Shown: positions 1 to 11,818 of the stretch, one piece after another | Layout of the letters: the number at the start of each line of letters is the position of its first letter | How positions within the stretch are numbered: the stretch's first letter is position 1 | NCBI RefSeq assembly: GCF_010093815.1 | Contig: NW_022985550.1 | Span: forward strand, 447,074 to 511,073 | DNA from: Pseudovirgaria hyperparasitica | Lineage: Eukaryota > Ascomycota > Dothideomycetes > Acrospermales > Acrospermaceae | DNA length: 64,000 nt | Direction of reading: 5' to 3' | Position numbers and translations under genes: made by a program | Notes under the pieces: generated by a model | Told to the model about the DNA's origin: nothing | Database searches by the model: none | The model's input: only the letters and a program-made list of their open reading frames with translations

Positions 1-3000
1 AGGCAGCTGAGGTCTCCGAAATTACGGTCTTGCGTTCTTGAGCAAGTCGAGCATCTTGTCGGACACAAAGAAGACAATCGAAATACAGACGGCAAGCGGC
101 CACCAACATCACCAGCTAAGAATCCCACTCCGAAACGGCGAAGAACATTGCACAACGCAGAGCTTCCAGAAGTCTCGGACGCTGTGACAGAGGGCGTCCT
201 GGAGAAGAGTGCAGTGATCCAAAGCGTCATTGGTAAGAGAAAGGATGCACGGCGAGGGTTGGAAAATAATGTGGCAGACCCAAATATACTGGCCAAGCGT
301 CACATACTACGGCCTCGTAATCCAACGCCAAGTCAAAAACGGCGTGACGAAATACAAGCAGAAGTACTTGAAGCTACTGAAGCATTCCTGCAAAGCTCTC
401 CCACACAGCTTCAGGCGATCTGCGAAGACATAGATGCGTCAGAGCTGCAGGGTAGTGGCTCAGACCAGATTACCGCAGTAGCTGTGGCTAATGAAGTCGC
501 TTCCTTTACGCTGAACGTACAGGCCGCAAATGACAATTGTCGAAAACGCTCGGTGACTACTCAGGACTTTCTGGATGAGGCTATGCAGATCATGGAATTC
601 ATTCGTACTAAAGGCAGGCCGATGAGTGGCCTGGGAAGCCTTGAAGAGTCCGAGTCCGAACATGCAGGTGACGACGGAACAGAGCTGAAGATGCCAGGCT
701 CGCCGCTGACATTCTCCCGACCTGCCAGCCGGAATGGACCTCAAGGTGCATGGCGAAATCCTCAAGCACATGTATATGACCAACACACTCTTAGTCACCT
801 GCGCAGGTACAAAGAAGGAAGTTCCGAATTCATGCCGGCTTCAATCCAGTCCTTTCAGAATCAAGGAAACAACTCCAACACAACCCAGGAGAACACTCTA
901 GAGAATATTCAGCAAGGCAACATCAGAATACGCGAACCCTTGAAATCACAGGGCGCCCACGAATCTGGGGTCTTAACACAGAATTCGCAGTCATTTCAGA
1001 ATACTGTGCCATCATATGATTCCTCGGCGGGTGGTAGGAGTGTTGCTACAACCACTTCCAAGCGGTCTGAGATGGTCGCGACGCTTGCACCACAAGCAGT
1101 CGCACATCTCATTCCGGAAGAAGTAGCAGGTATGACATACGACAGAGAGCGCGGCGTATGGGTCAAGAAGAGAACACATGCTACAGAAAGACCCAGCGAG
1201 GTTAGCATAGAAAGCGAGGAAGACCCGTTCAAGAACATACCTGATTTGACAGTCGATGAAATCAGAGAGATACAAAACGTTTCAGGCAGTAGACCTGACG
1301 ACCTGAGATTTCTATCTGGTGTGTCCGGTAAAGACTTCATACATTCCTCGACCGAGGATGCGTCACAAGAGGAAAGTCGAGTCCAGACGATACGCGCGGT
1401 CCATGTCGCCCTTTCAGCGTCGTCCAGCACCGTCAACTCCAAGCCTGTCTTTTTTTCGTCCAGCACAGACCCAATCGAGACACGAGCCACGTCGTGGAGT
1501 GAACAAGAAATGATCAATCAAGCTCGCAAGCAGGCCGGGGCGCTACCAATGGACCCAACGTATAACGTTCGCACGGAAGATTTTGAGCACGAGATTCGCA
1601 TAGACGAAGGCCGGAACGAGTCTCCGAGGCGTATGAACGGACAAAGGCTTCGGGACGTAACAATCACTTTTACCTCGCCAGTCGTCTCTCAAATTCCGAC
1701 TAACAGCTATCTTGCACCGGAAAGTGAACGGAGAAATCGCTTTGGCCTATCGCAGCACTACAAGCAGGCCTCGGCTCAAACACTTACTCGCAAGTCCTTC
1801 AACCATATCCAGAGACAATGCGAACCTATGCCCGCAGAAGACGGATATAGCGAAGTGTCTTTTCTTGCTGATCGATCGGATCCTCGTCGAACTTTGTTCT
1901 CGCTTAATGTTTCCAATACTCTTGCTCGTCGTCAGCATGCTTTAATGCCCCCTCCCAGTTCACCTAGCCGAGCAGATGTCACGTTCTTGCTTAGTGATCT
2001 TCCGGAGTTCTCTTTAAATCAGGTCGATGAGAGGGAGTTGCCAGACCGAATGATTGTTCAAAGAGGTGGTAAAGCTGTCGTCGAAGATCGTTTTGCTCAG
2101 GGAACAGCGGAATTGGTCAAGGCACTTCAAGATGTCGAACCAGAAGAGCCATTTTGGGAAGATTTGCGAGCTGTCAACCTAGCTGGAAAGGGCCTACCCA
2201 ATTTACATCGTCTAGATGCCTTCTGTTGGTCACTAGAAGATGTTGATGTGTCCGATAACGCCATCAACCACCTGAACGGTGTTCCTCGGACGGTACGACG
2301 CTTCTGCATCCGGAACAATTGCCTCTCTGGGCTCTCTTCGTGGGGCCACTTGACCAATCTACAGTGTCTGGACGTAAGCGGCAACGACATCGACAATCTC
2401 AAAGGGCTGTCTTCATTGTTTCACCTTCGCGAGCTGATCGTAGATGATAATCGCATAGAAAACCTAGATGGTATACTGAACTTAGATGGTCTAATCAAAC
2501 TCAGTGCTCGGCGCAATAGAATCACATCAGTGGATTTGGAGTCATCCAATCTGTAAGTTCTCCTTTGGTCCTGTTAAGTAGCGTACCATTAATACTTGCA
2601 GAAAATGTCTGGCTGAGCTTGATCTAAGCGTCAATCAAATCCAACACGTAAGAGGCCTCGAATCTGTACCTCGTCTGCGTCATCTTAACCTTGGTAAACA
2701 TTTGCAACCCATTTGATCTCACATAAATATGCTAACTCTCTCAAAGATGATAACAAGCTCGTGACACTTCCATGCGACATAGAAGATGCACGTCCGTGTA
2801 CCGTACTGAAAAGTCTCAGTATCTGCCGAAACCAATTAAAGTCCTTGATCGTAGAGGGAATCTTTCCGCATCTGAAATGCTTATATGCCGATGGCAACCG
2901 ACTTAGTCGAGTCGAAGGCGTCGAGCGGTTGCAATATCTACAGTCCTTCTCTTTGCGATCACAGCGACCTCATACCATCTGCGCTCCCTCCTCCACCTCA

Positions 3001-3687
3001 CCAACAGCATCCATCAACCTATTATCTCCGCCTCCAGACCTCTCCGCCCTCGCTCTCTCCGCGAACATCATTCCCGTCCTAGATATGCCTAGCCCCTTCC
3101 TCATGCTCCAACGTCTAGAACTTTCGTCATGTGGTCTCAACGCTTTACCTTCCACCTTCTCAAAGACAGTGCCCAACGTCCGATATCTCAACGTCAACAC
3201 GAACGGTCTCAAAGATCTCAGTCCACTCCTGAATACCAAAGCTCTCGCGGAACTGCACGTTGCAGGCAATCGCCTTTCGCGTCTACGAAAGACGATGGCG
3301 GTTCTCGCTCGCCTAAGCCACCTCAGGACGCTCGACTTGCGTAACAACCCGATAACTGTTGGCTTCTATCCTACGAGCATTGAAACACATCTTGTCACGA
3401 CCAAGTCTATGGCTCTCGATCAACCAGTGAACATGGAGCCATTCGTCTTACCCAATGCCGATGCAGAAAGCGAGGCTAGCCATCGGCTTCGACTAGATGA
3501 GGATACACGTCTGCGGAGACGAGTGTATGATATGCTGCTTGGAAACAGCTGTACAAAGTTAGCAGTCTTGGATGGCCTAAGATTTGACGCTGGAGCAGCG
3601 CTGGCGAAGGATGAAGTTTTTGAAAGGCTGAGGCTGTTAGGCGTATTGAAGCGGTCCATGAAAGCAGAAGATGATAGCAGTGATTAA
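1..3687 (+). CDS. cdc11: Septation initiation network scaffold Cdc11/Nud1-like, leucine-rich repeat protein (5' partial)
   Basis: Exons are <1..2552, 2602..2693 and 2747..3687; the frame is open from base 1, so the start lies outside the window, and 1194 residues are visible. Introns 2553-2601 and 2694-2746 have GTAAGT/GTAAAC donors and keep the repeat frame. The N-terminal two thirds is disordered, with short Cdc11-type motifs (PTPKRRRTL; NPTPSQKRRDEIQAEV followed by EATEAFLQSSPTQLQAI). The C-terminal part is a run of leucine-rich repeats (LQCLDVSGNDI, LRELIVDDNRI, LAELDLSVNQI, LRHLNLDDNKL and others). In the family this protein sits at the spindle pole body and recruits septation-network kinases and the GTPase module that trigger cytokinesis. 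The assignment rests on the N-terminal motifs plus LRRs; the repeats alone would fit many proteins. Confidence 0.85.
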
Positions 3688-4567
3688 GGGATGCCGGGCG
3701 TCCTGACTTTGTCACCTTTTCAAGTTTTACTGTTCGGCGTTGAGTGCATGCGTGGAGGGTTAATCATTGTTTGACGATTGCATTACTGGGCGTACATCTG
3801 CATGATAATGAAGGGACTTAGCCCACGTTGTATATAGGCCTTTCCCGGTTACGTATTCTGTACCTAACGCCTCACGTTGACTTCCAGGCAGTGTCATGTC
3901 TGAGGAATACTGCAAACGTTTACTTTCACAACAAGTACTCCTGTCAACTGGGATTTCATCTAAAACAGCCCTACGATAGCACACAACGTCTCCTCTCCAC
4001 AGGCCTGACTGTTGTTTTGATGGCTCACTTCTCCACATGCGTCGTCCCAGCCTCTAACACTCACTTGAAAACTCCGGTCAATTAAGATGAATCAAAATTC
4101 GAAACGCGGAGGAGGCCGATAGGCAATAGAGTGAACCTAACCTTGGTCAGGTCATGGACTCTGTTTCACTTCGATGAATGCAGCTGTGATGTGACCGGCC
4201 TAATGGTGAAGAGGCAGAGGTAGGAAAATGATAGTGACGTCAGCCGCAATATTTATTACGGCTTGAACGAGACACTTAGTGGCTAATGCATTACAATGCG
4301 AAAGAAATGTAGCTTCTTATATAGTATCATTCTTAGCCGTCCGGTAAAAGATACAGGAGACTTTTGATTAGTTCAAGACTTTCCACTTTTAAAGAGTATA
4401 GGCAGTTGGGAACATTGTCGGCGTTTGACAACGAGGCTCTCTCTCTTCCGTGATAGCCACGCGAGTTAAAACTAAGTTGACGGACCTTACACTGTCTCAT
4501 CGTTTTGTTCGATCGAGCTCCCAGCCTAACAGTCAGGAGAAAGCCAAAGATATACCAATGGCACCTC
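3688..4567. other. Convergent intergenic region
   Basis: The 880 bp between the stop of the Cdc11-like gene and the stop of the AIM9-like gene must contain both 3' UTRs. Short open frames occur on both strands but none shows a recognisable motif or a plausible spliced structure. Confidence 0.6.
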
Positions 4568-6445
4568 TTACGAATACTCCTCTTCATCAAAATCGTCAAA
4601 AATCCAGTGCTCGGAGAGCCTCATTCGTTCCTCCTCAGACTCTGCTGCGTTAAACGCATCGGCCTTCAGCTTGGTTTCACGTTGTTTTGTCTCTTCATAC
4701 TGCTCTACGGGTACCCATCCCTCGGAACCGACGCCGATAACATCCCTACAAGTCTGCAGTTGCTCATCTGCCTCAATCTGTGCAGCATTCAAACGCTTAC
4801 ACTCGGTCACCTCGTCTTCTGTGAACGAAATTGGGCAAGGAGGTTTTAAGTCACCACTTGTGCTCGATTCTGGATGAGCAATGCTCGACCAGTTCTCCAT
4901 TAAGTAGATGAGGTCGGCTTTTAGCGTGACATTGTCGCCTTCCCATGGATAACTTGCATGATCAAAGATTTTGCGTCTCAGGACGCTGAACTCGTAGGCC
5001 AGGGCGTCATAGTGCGTCGAGTTTAGCTTTAACGTCATTGCGATATAGTAGAAGTGAAGTTGACGTCGGCGTAGCAGCACGACTTGCTCGTACTGATCTC
5101 TCTCGCTCAGTTCGTTGAAATTGGTTGGTAATTCAGGCTTTATAAGCGATTCCGAAACGTCGTCACCGTAATTCTGAAGACTGTTTGGAATACCGCACTG
5201 TAAGAAGAGCGGCAGGATTGTGGAGTGTTGCCAATCGATCAAACCGGTGATTTCCAGTTCATCAGAGACAAACACATTATTTGGTTGGAGATCGGGATGT
5301 CTTAGCGTTGGGCGAGCAAGGCTTTCGTTATGTGGAATGAGATGTGGCGCAACTCGCAGGTATCTGTTCAGACTATCAAGATGATCTATAGGTGATTGCT
5401 TTTGGTAATCGTAGATCTCTCGCCGCAGGCGCTGGAAAGGGTGAAGCGGCTGGCCAAACTTCGTCAAATATGCGATTTCCTTACTAGCCCCGGCTATGAG
5501 TGCCGCTGTTGGATCTGTATCTTTTGAATAGTCAATGGAGGTTGGAGCGGATGGTCTGTATGAAAGTGGGAAGGATTAGCACGTACATGGTCCACGATCA
5601 ACTTGAACATCGCCTCGTTTTCCATACCACAAGCCGAATCTTGTATCTGGGCCAACGCAAAAGTCGCTATCGCGTGCTAGGCTGACGTTAGGAACCTCAA
5701 CTTTATTGAACCCATCTTGTAAGTCTTTGGTGTAATATAGACTACCGCTTGCTGGAAACTGGAGAGCAAAGAGTCGAGACTCTTGCTCCACTAGCTTTGA
5801 GACAACAGTAATTCTAGCCTTCTCGGACAGGTCAAACCATATGTCACCCAAGTTTGTCCCCCGAATTAGCTCCATGAAGACATATTCGGTGCCAGCAGAG
5901 TTTTCTGACGTAGCCGAGTAACTGTAGATCTGGGGAACAGGTAAACCATGTGAACGGAGGAAGTCCATCGTCGCGACTTCGCTAGCTACGACGAGTTGTT
6001 TTGGTCCGGTAGTTAGATAAGGGATGCGTCCAACGAACTTGAAGCCGTCACGCATCGTAATTAGGAAGGTTCTGTTGAATCCACCTTCGGCCAATTTTTC
6101 AAAAGAAGCCACATCTTCTAAGTCCTGATTGACAGCTGCGGCCGCGAAGCGCTTGAGCTCTAATACATCAAAAACACGTCTTCGTTCAGAGTGCTTTGAG
6201 GCATCGTTCCAACTTCAGTTTACAATCAGTAATGAAAGCTGGCTGGGGCAGAAAGGGTCGACAAACATCCATCGGCCCGACGTATATTCGAAAAGATCAG
6301 CAGGTTGATCCATTGATCGGTGACCTATAGAATGAGTCCATCTCAAGCCGAGACTCCTGGCTCTTAGGGATCGTATTGCCCATGGAAAAGTATGGTAGAA
6401 GCGATTCGTAAATAAACGTTTACTTGAACCTCGACAGAGCGCCAT
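4568..6445 (-). CDS. AIM9: AIM9-like mitochondrial phosphotransferase (APH/protein-kinase-like fold)
   Basis: Exons on the minus strand are 6445..6267, 6212..5587 and 5520..4568, giving 585 aa. Splicing out 6213-6266 joins ...TSGR to WIWNDASKHSERRRVFDV, the conserved start of this family; splicing out 5521-5586 gives DRGPYTDPTAAL. Kinase-like motifs follow in order: FEKLAEGGFNRTF (glycine-rich loop), RHPDLQPNNVF (catalytic loop with Asp) and GLIDWQHSTILPLF (metal-binding Asp). The first about 40 residues from ATG 6445 are rich in Arg/Ser with no acid (MALCRGSSKRLFTNRFYH...), as in a mitochondrial presequence, which agrees with yeast AIM9. The substrate is unknown in the family. It is divergent from the Pif1 helicase gene. 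Confidence 0.85.
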
Positions 6446-6996
6446 GTTACAGTCGCGCAATACAGAGGCACAGTGTTAGAAAAGGCATATTTAAAGCGTA
6501 CTTCTCTATAGTATCACAATATACACGCCTTCGTGTCAATGAGCAGTATAACCAGTAAGTTACCTATTGATATACTTGGGTCTCTGCGCTACTCTAGGGC
6601 AGTCCATTAGTAGTGGTCGGGCGAGAATAAAACCAACCATAGAGTCTCTGAAGTCACGTAAAACGTAATGTTCGACATGACCATAATTGTCCAAGTGAAG
6701 CTTTAATAAGATAGATGGAGATACTAAGAGAATTATATAGGAGATCTATGAATATCTTAATGATTACTTGATAATTCAGAGATACCAAACGCGTGAATGC
6801 TCTCTCTCCGAAATTGTTTTTGCCCGACTGCTACTAACAGGCTGCCCTACTAAAGTAAACACGCTAGGCAGAAGTCTTCGAGTCAAGTCGCGACTCCGAC
6901 GCGTCTACTCAGCTCCACACAATTCGCTCTGACATTCTTATCATCCTCGGATTATTCCTTGAAGCCCGATTTGAGGCTCCGAGGCTATTGATAATT
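6446..6996. promoter_or_regulatory. Divergent promoter region, AIM9-like / Pif1
   Basis: About 550 bp separates the two divergent start codons, so both promoters must lie here. The centre (about 6660-6780) is AT-rich. I could not identify a specific operator. Confidence 0.5.
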
Positions 6997-9837
6997 ATGT
7001 CTTATGCAGCATGGGACCCTAAGTCTACATCTTATTCCCAAAGTATACCACCGAAGACCATTATGAAGCCTTGGACTGATCCGTGTTTTGAAGTCATTTC
7101 AATAGTACCCACCTCATCTCCAGTGAAGCCCGATGACACAATGCCTTACCCCCTGAGCACTATATCTACCATACAAAATCCACAGCGTACGAATGAGCCC
7201 GCATCAGAATCCGGAAAACGCCAGCGTGGGTCTGCCAAATCTACACAGAGCAGCAAGAGACCCAAAGTCGAGATAGTAAGCCTGCTGAGTGACGACGAAA
7301 CTACAGTCTTCACAGATAGCAAGACGACTTTTGCAACGTCGAGAGACATTCCTGGCCCTAGACCTCGCACCCCAGCAGGTCAGCCTCAACCAACTCGAAC
7401 AGACATGCTTGCCCACTCTTCTGCACATTACAATAGTGGGGAACTATCGAGAAATGCGTCGCACGCTATGATTAGCACGGCCAAGGAGAATGAGGTCCCC
7501 GCAATTGCGAAGACTGGCAAGAGCCTTGTCATGGCTAATGACAGTGCTGTGAGACCACTAGATGCAAATCAACGTCGCATGCGCGCGCAGCTCCAATATC
7601 TTCAAGAGACCTCGCGTCAGCCATCGAGTTACACTGACTTCAATGCTGCACCTTACCCTTGCTACTCAGAAAGACTTCATGAGACTCCCGCATCTAGGCT
7701 CGGTGTGAAGTCAAATCCATACGCCTCGAGAACCTTACACGAGAGCACCATAGACTATCTTGACATGCCATTCTACAGCCCGATACCAGAGAAACATCAA
7801 TCCCTTCAGGGTGCACCACAGAGTGCTCATAACCCAGGAGGCTCTCCTGCCAAGGATGGCGCTCTGCGGCGTCCACACCAGTCAGAGAACCCATGTCCTA
7901 GGGATTCTACAATAGGGCATGTGCGTGGTCAAGACAGTACACTTTATCACCAACATCAGCTTCAGCGAAGTGAAAGTCCATATGCCGCTCATCAAGGTCC
8001 TCAGGAAGACAGGCAATGGGAAGACTACCAAGCACTCCCACGCTATGTCAAAGAGCTACTCCATTATCCCTATTCAGGCGATGATCTGCTGGCATTGTTG
8101 CGCCAGTCCCCCGATGTAATCCACGATATCTCACACTTGCTACCCAAAGAGCTCCTCTCCCTATCGAACGACCGCGAAGCCGTCGATGGAGCACCGACTT
8201 CTTGGGCGCAAAATCAAACGGCCACGACCGGAAACGCGGCACAGCCACCAGCGATAGTACCCATAGTAAAACCAGAGTTATGCGAAGAGCAGCGCAAGTT
8301 GAGAGATCTCATTCTCAGTGGCGTCAATGTGTTTTATACTGGTTCAGCTGGTTGCGGGAAATCCACAGTACTTCAATCGACTGTCGGAAAGCTTAAAGAT
8401 CAGGGGAAGCAGGTGGACATTATTGCCCCCACAGGCCGTGCTGCCCTTGCTGTCAACGGCTCGACGACGTGGACATACGCGGGTTGGACTCCAGATAGTC
8501 ATAAAAAAACACTCGATGAACTAAGGAGAAATGCACATGGCACTTTTGTGAAAAAACGCCTCACAGCTACTGATGTCTTGATCATTGACGAGATAAGTAT
8601 GGTAGAAAATCTACACTTCGAGCGTTTGAACGCGATCATGAAAGAAGCACGAGGAAACGACAGAGCCTTCGGGGGCGTACAGATTGTGGTAACTGGCGAT
8701 TTTTGCCAGTTGCCTCCCGTCAAACCGTTCCAGCATTGCATTGAATGTGGGCGCGAATTGATGCATAACACTGTAAAAGCTACATACAAATGTAGAAAAC
8801 ACGGCGAGTATAAGGACATCGATAAGTGGGCGTTCCGCAGCAAAGCCTGGGAAGAATGTCACTTCCACCACGTCAACCTAGAAAAGATCCATCGACAAAG
8901 CGACAAGGTCTTCATCACCATCCTTAACAAATGTCGAATGGGAGAGGTACTGAGTTCCGCCGACGAAGATCTGCTACTCAATCACGAATGTAACGTTGAA
9001 AATGCTGTTAAACTCTTCTCGACAAAGGATGAGGTCCGCAGAGTCAATCAGATAAACTTTGCGAAGCTTAAATCAAAGACGTACTTTTTTCCAGCCCTAG
9101 ATGACTTCAGGCACAATGCCGAGAAACATCGCCATCTAGAATGGAAGAAGGAACGATTGCCCGATGGCTCTTTGAAGGCTCTACAGGAACACCGCTTCGA
9201 CACCAAGGTATATCTCAAAGAAGGTATGTTGGTAGTGCTCCTAGTGAATCTCACTCTCGCCGAGGGACTAGTAAATGGGTCACAAGGCGTCGTCACTGGC
9301 TTTGAGCCCTACGACCCGGCCAAATTGCCCAAAGCTGTAGACCGGAGCGGACGACGGGACCAGGGCGGACCATCCCCGCTCACCACAGCCGGCGTCATCG
9401 GAGGTGATTATGCTAGTATCAAAGAGGAAATGGTCAAAAGATACATGTCCGACGGCCGGGGCCTGACGGCCAAAGTCTGGCCGATCGTGCAGTTCGACAA
9501 TGGCGTATCCAGGACCGTCTTTGCCGACTGTACCATCAACGAGCTTGGCGATGATAAACCGTACAGCCTCATGTCACGTACCCAGATACCGCTCACAGCT
9601 GCCTGGGCCATGAGCATCCACAAAAGCCAGGGCATGACTCTCAATCGAGTGACTGTGAATCTCGCGAAGTCGTTCGAGGAGGGACAGATGTATGTGGCAC
9701 TATCGCGTGCGAGGGGTCTTGACGGGTTAAAAGTGGAGGGTCTTGGTAGGACTATGGGCAAGGGGAACGCCCAAGTCAAGGAGTTTCTGTGGAAGGTGTT
9801 CAAGCTCGAAGTGTTGCGCGGGGGGTTAAATGAGTGA
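6997..9837 (+). CDS. PIF1: Pif1-family ATP-dependent DNA helicase
   Basis: A single 946-aa exon; the first ATG in frame is 6997. Residues 1 to about 420 are a disordered Ser/Pro/Gln-rich region with a basic SGKRQRGSAKSTQSSKRPK stretch that looks like a nuclear signal. The SF1B helicase core follows: Walker A TGSAGCGKST (about 448-457), IIDEISM (Walker B, about 529-535), VVTGDFCQLPPVKPF (motif III), then AWAMSIHKSQGMTL and YVALSRARGLDGLKV near the C terminus. Between the motif III block and the next conserved block is a short insertion with C581-x2-C584 and C599-x2-H602, a possible zinc site. Pif1 enzymes unwind 5'-3' and act on G-quadruplexes, telomeres, mtDNA and stalled forks. No obvious mitochondrial presequence is seen, so a nuclear role is inferred. 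Confidence 0.93.
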   Translation: MSYAAWDPKSTSYSQSIPPKTIMKPWTDPCFEVISIVPTSSPVKPDDTMPYPLSTISTIQNPQRTNEPASESGKRQRGSAKSTQSSKRPKVEIVSLLSDDETTVFTDSKTTFATSRDIPGPRPRTPAGQPQPTRTDMLAHSSAHYNSGELSRNASHAMISTAKENEVPAIAKTGKSLVMANDSAVRPLDANQRRMRAQLQYLQETSRQPSSYTDFNAAPYPCYSERLHETPASRLGVKSNPYASRTLHESTIDYLDMPFYSPIPEKHQSLQGAPQSAHNPGGSPAKDGALRRPHQSENPCPRDSTIGHVRGQDSTLYHQHQLQRSESPYAAHQGPQEDRQWEDYQALPRYVKELLHYPYSGDDLLALLRQSPDVIHDISHLLPKELLSLSNDREAVDGAPTSWAQNQTATTGNAAQPPAIVPIVKPELCEEQRKLRDLILSGVNVFYTGSAGCGKSTVLQSTVGKLKDQGKQVDIIAPTGRAALAVNGSTTWTYAGWTPDSHKKTLDELRRNAHGTFVKKRLTATDVLIIDEISMVENLHFERLNAIMKEARGNDRAFGGVQIVVTGDFCQLPPVKPFQHCIECGRELMHNTVKATYKCRKHGEYKDIDKWAFRSKAWEECHFHHVNLEKIHRQSDKVFITILNKCRMGEVLSSADEDLLLNHECNVENAVKLFSTKDEVRRVNQINFAKLKSKTYFFPALDDFRHNAEKHRHLEWKKERLPDGSLKALQEHRFDTKVYLKEGMLVVLLVNLTLAEGLVNGSQGVVTGFEPYDPAKLPKAVDRSGRRDQGGPSPLTTAGVIGGDYASIKEEMVKRYMSDGRGLTAKVWPIVQFDNGVSRTVFADCTINELGDDKPYSLMSRTQIPLTAAWAMSIHKSQGMTLNRVTVNLAKSFEEGQMYVALSRARGLDGLKVEGLGRTMGKGNAQVKEFLWKVFKLEVLRGGLNE

Positions 9838-10693
9838 GGCTACGTCGAGTGACGAGTTGGGATGAGCTCTCTTTTCGGCAAATGCTTTATATTTCAGGGA
9901 TGCTTGTTTGAAGCGAATTTTCAGGGAAACCTTTGGAATATTTACGTGGCTTCGATATCGATGACACAAAAGCACCAGTCAACACCGATATCATACAACG
10001 AACGCGGTTCTCGATATTGCCGCACCGGTATAGGGCGATGGCATATCCGCTGTAGCAGCCATTTCAGGATTTGACATCAAACATAGTCGCGATATATCCG
10101 CTGAGCTATATCACTCGAATCCTTCTGGCCGTTTGAAACACGCTCGGTGGACGAGGGCAACGATTGCAATGTAGGCCTATGGGTCAGCTACGCTGGAGGG
10201 TGGAACTCGGTGCGATCATTTCTCAACATCGACGGAATGAAACATGGACTGGCTGATGACCACGAGGAGCGGACGACTGGATTTGGAAACGCTAGACTTG
10301 GGCGGTGTACTTTCTGCTTCGGGATTCCCAATATAGAGGTATCAGCAGCAGTAGATTTATCATCTGACGAAGTCATGCTGAACATCATGACGAAGTTAGT
10401 GAACCTCAAGTTGGGTGGGCTCCAGGTAGGTTCTAATCACTGACAAAGGCAGCGATTACAGCGAAGTGCCATGTGTAAACCACATTAGTGTGGCACGAGT
10501 ATGTGCATTTTGATTTCTTCTTGTTCATGGAGAAGACGCCTTCGACCGAGCTTCATGCTCTCCTATGCCTTCTTACTCTGCCCATGTCGCAGTGACATCC
10601 TTCTTCGTCGCATCGCATATATGGTTGCGGAGACCAGTCGCACGAATTCGCCGTCCTCTCGAACCCGAGTATCGATTCTACCCTGTGCTTCCC
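9838..10693. other. Convergent intergenic region
   Basis: 856 bp between the stops of the Pif1 and prefoldin genes. A 98-codon plus-strand frame at 10147-10443 has no ATG at its start and no family motif, so I do not call it. Nothing else is seen. Confidence 0.6.
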
Positions 10694-11354
10694 TCAACTA
10701 GCCTCAATCTCCTTCCCCTCTCCACTCCCACCACCTTGTCCCGCCAGCACCTTCTGTCTCAGGACATCCTCCACGACCCTCGAATTCTGCCCTTTCGCAT
10801 TGATCACGCCCTCCAACTCCTTCAGACTCGCCTCCAGGTCCTTGATCTTATCATTATAGAACTCGGTAGCATGCTTGGGCGACTTGGAGACGAAGAAGCC
10901 TGTACCGACATCGACCAGCAACTCCGGCTCGCTGCCGGTGCCCTCTAGGGAGAGCTCCGACGGGGCAATGTGCGAGAAGTGTCCGGGGACGTAGAGCGAG
11001 GAGGTAAGTGGGATGAGGTGGGGATGTGCTGTAAACCTTCTAGATTAGCTTTTTTTTTCTTTGGTGGCCAGACCTTTCGTTCTCCTGTGCATGTATCGGG
11101 CTTCCGTACCGGATTCTTTTTGGGCTTCTACTGTCTTTATGCTCTTCAGACAGTCTCGGAATCTTGATTGTGCGGTGCGTAGCGACTGGAAGGACGAGGT
11201 AAGGTGTTCGAGCTCGGAATCAAGCTGTTTTTTGAGTTGCGACAGCTGCTGTGCGCTCAACGAGGTCAGATCGACTAGTCACACGCATGTTAGAATAAGG
11301 TTGACAATCAGTCAGTGGTAAGGGCTCACTCTGTTGACCCTGCTGCGGAGACAT
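10694..11354 (-). CDS. PFD5: Prefoldin subunit 5
   Basis: Exons on the minus strand are 11354..11330, 11274..11110 and 11028..10694, giving 174 aa, close to the usual family size. Exon 1 encodes only MSPQQGQQ plus one base; intron 11275-11329 then gives IDLTSLSAQQLSQLKKQLDS, the start of the N-terminal helix. Intron 11029-11109 (GTACGG donor, GCTAAT branch site) joins to LIPLTSSLYVPGHF, the conserved beta-hairpin core. The end carries LLVDVGTGFFVSK and a second helix. Two long helices joined by beta hairpins are typical of the alpha-type subunit of the hexameric prefoldin chaperone, which passes nascent actin and tubulin to the CCT chaperonin. The Gly-rich acidic tail is species-specific. Confidence 0.93.
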
Positions 11355-11818
11355 GCTTGTAATCTCAACTAAAAGCGACAAGTTTGGAGAAGTTGTTCTG
11401 GTTGATGATAGAGAAATCATGCGTCTGAGCACAATAAGGGCCGCCCAAGTAACTTTCATCACCACCACACTGCCCTGTCTTGGGTCGGCTTAGTCCTTGC
11501 AACTCTAATCATCAACATGGGCTTTATCACGAATTTGCACATCAGAACAATTCATCTAGACCACGAAACTGCTTAATATATCACATTGAGGTTATTAAAA
11601 CTATCGACTGGTGCCAAACCACGGACTAGACCAGTAAAACGCCCTAGTCTGGCGACGAGCACAAACGCATTCCCTTCAAGCAACAAAGCGCCATGAAATA
11701 CACGTCCTCGAATGTCAAATCCTGCCAGTTCCCCTCATTCAGTCAAACTTCGTTGTCAAAGTCGTCCGGTCCGGACTCCGTGTGCTCCTTCCATGCACGC
11801 ATCGTGATCCTACTCTCT
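11355..11818. other. Intergenic region, tandem minus-strand genes
   Basis: 464 bp holding the promoter of prefoldin 5 and the 3' end of the upstream unknown gene. No further gene is seen. Confidence 0.55.
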
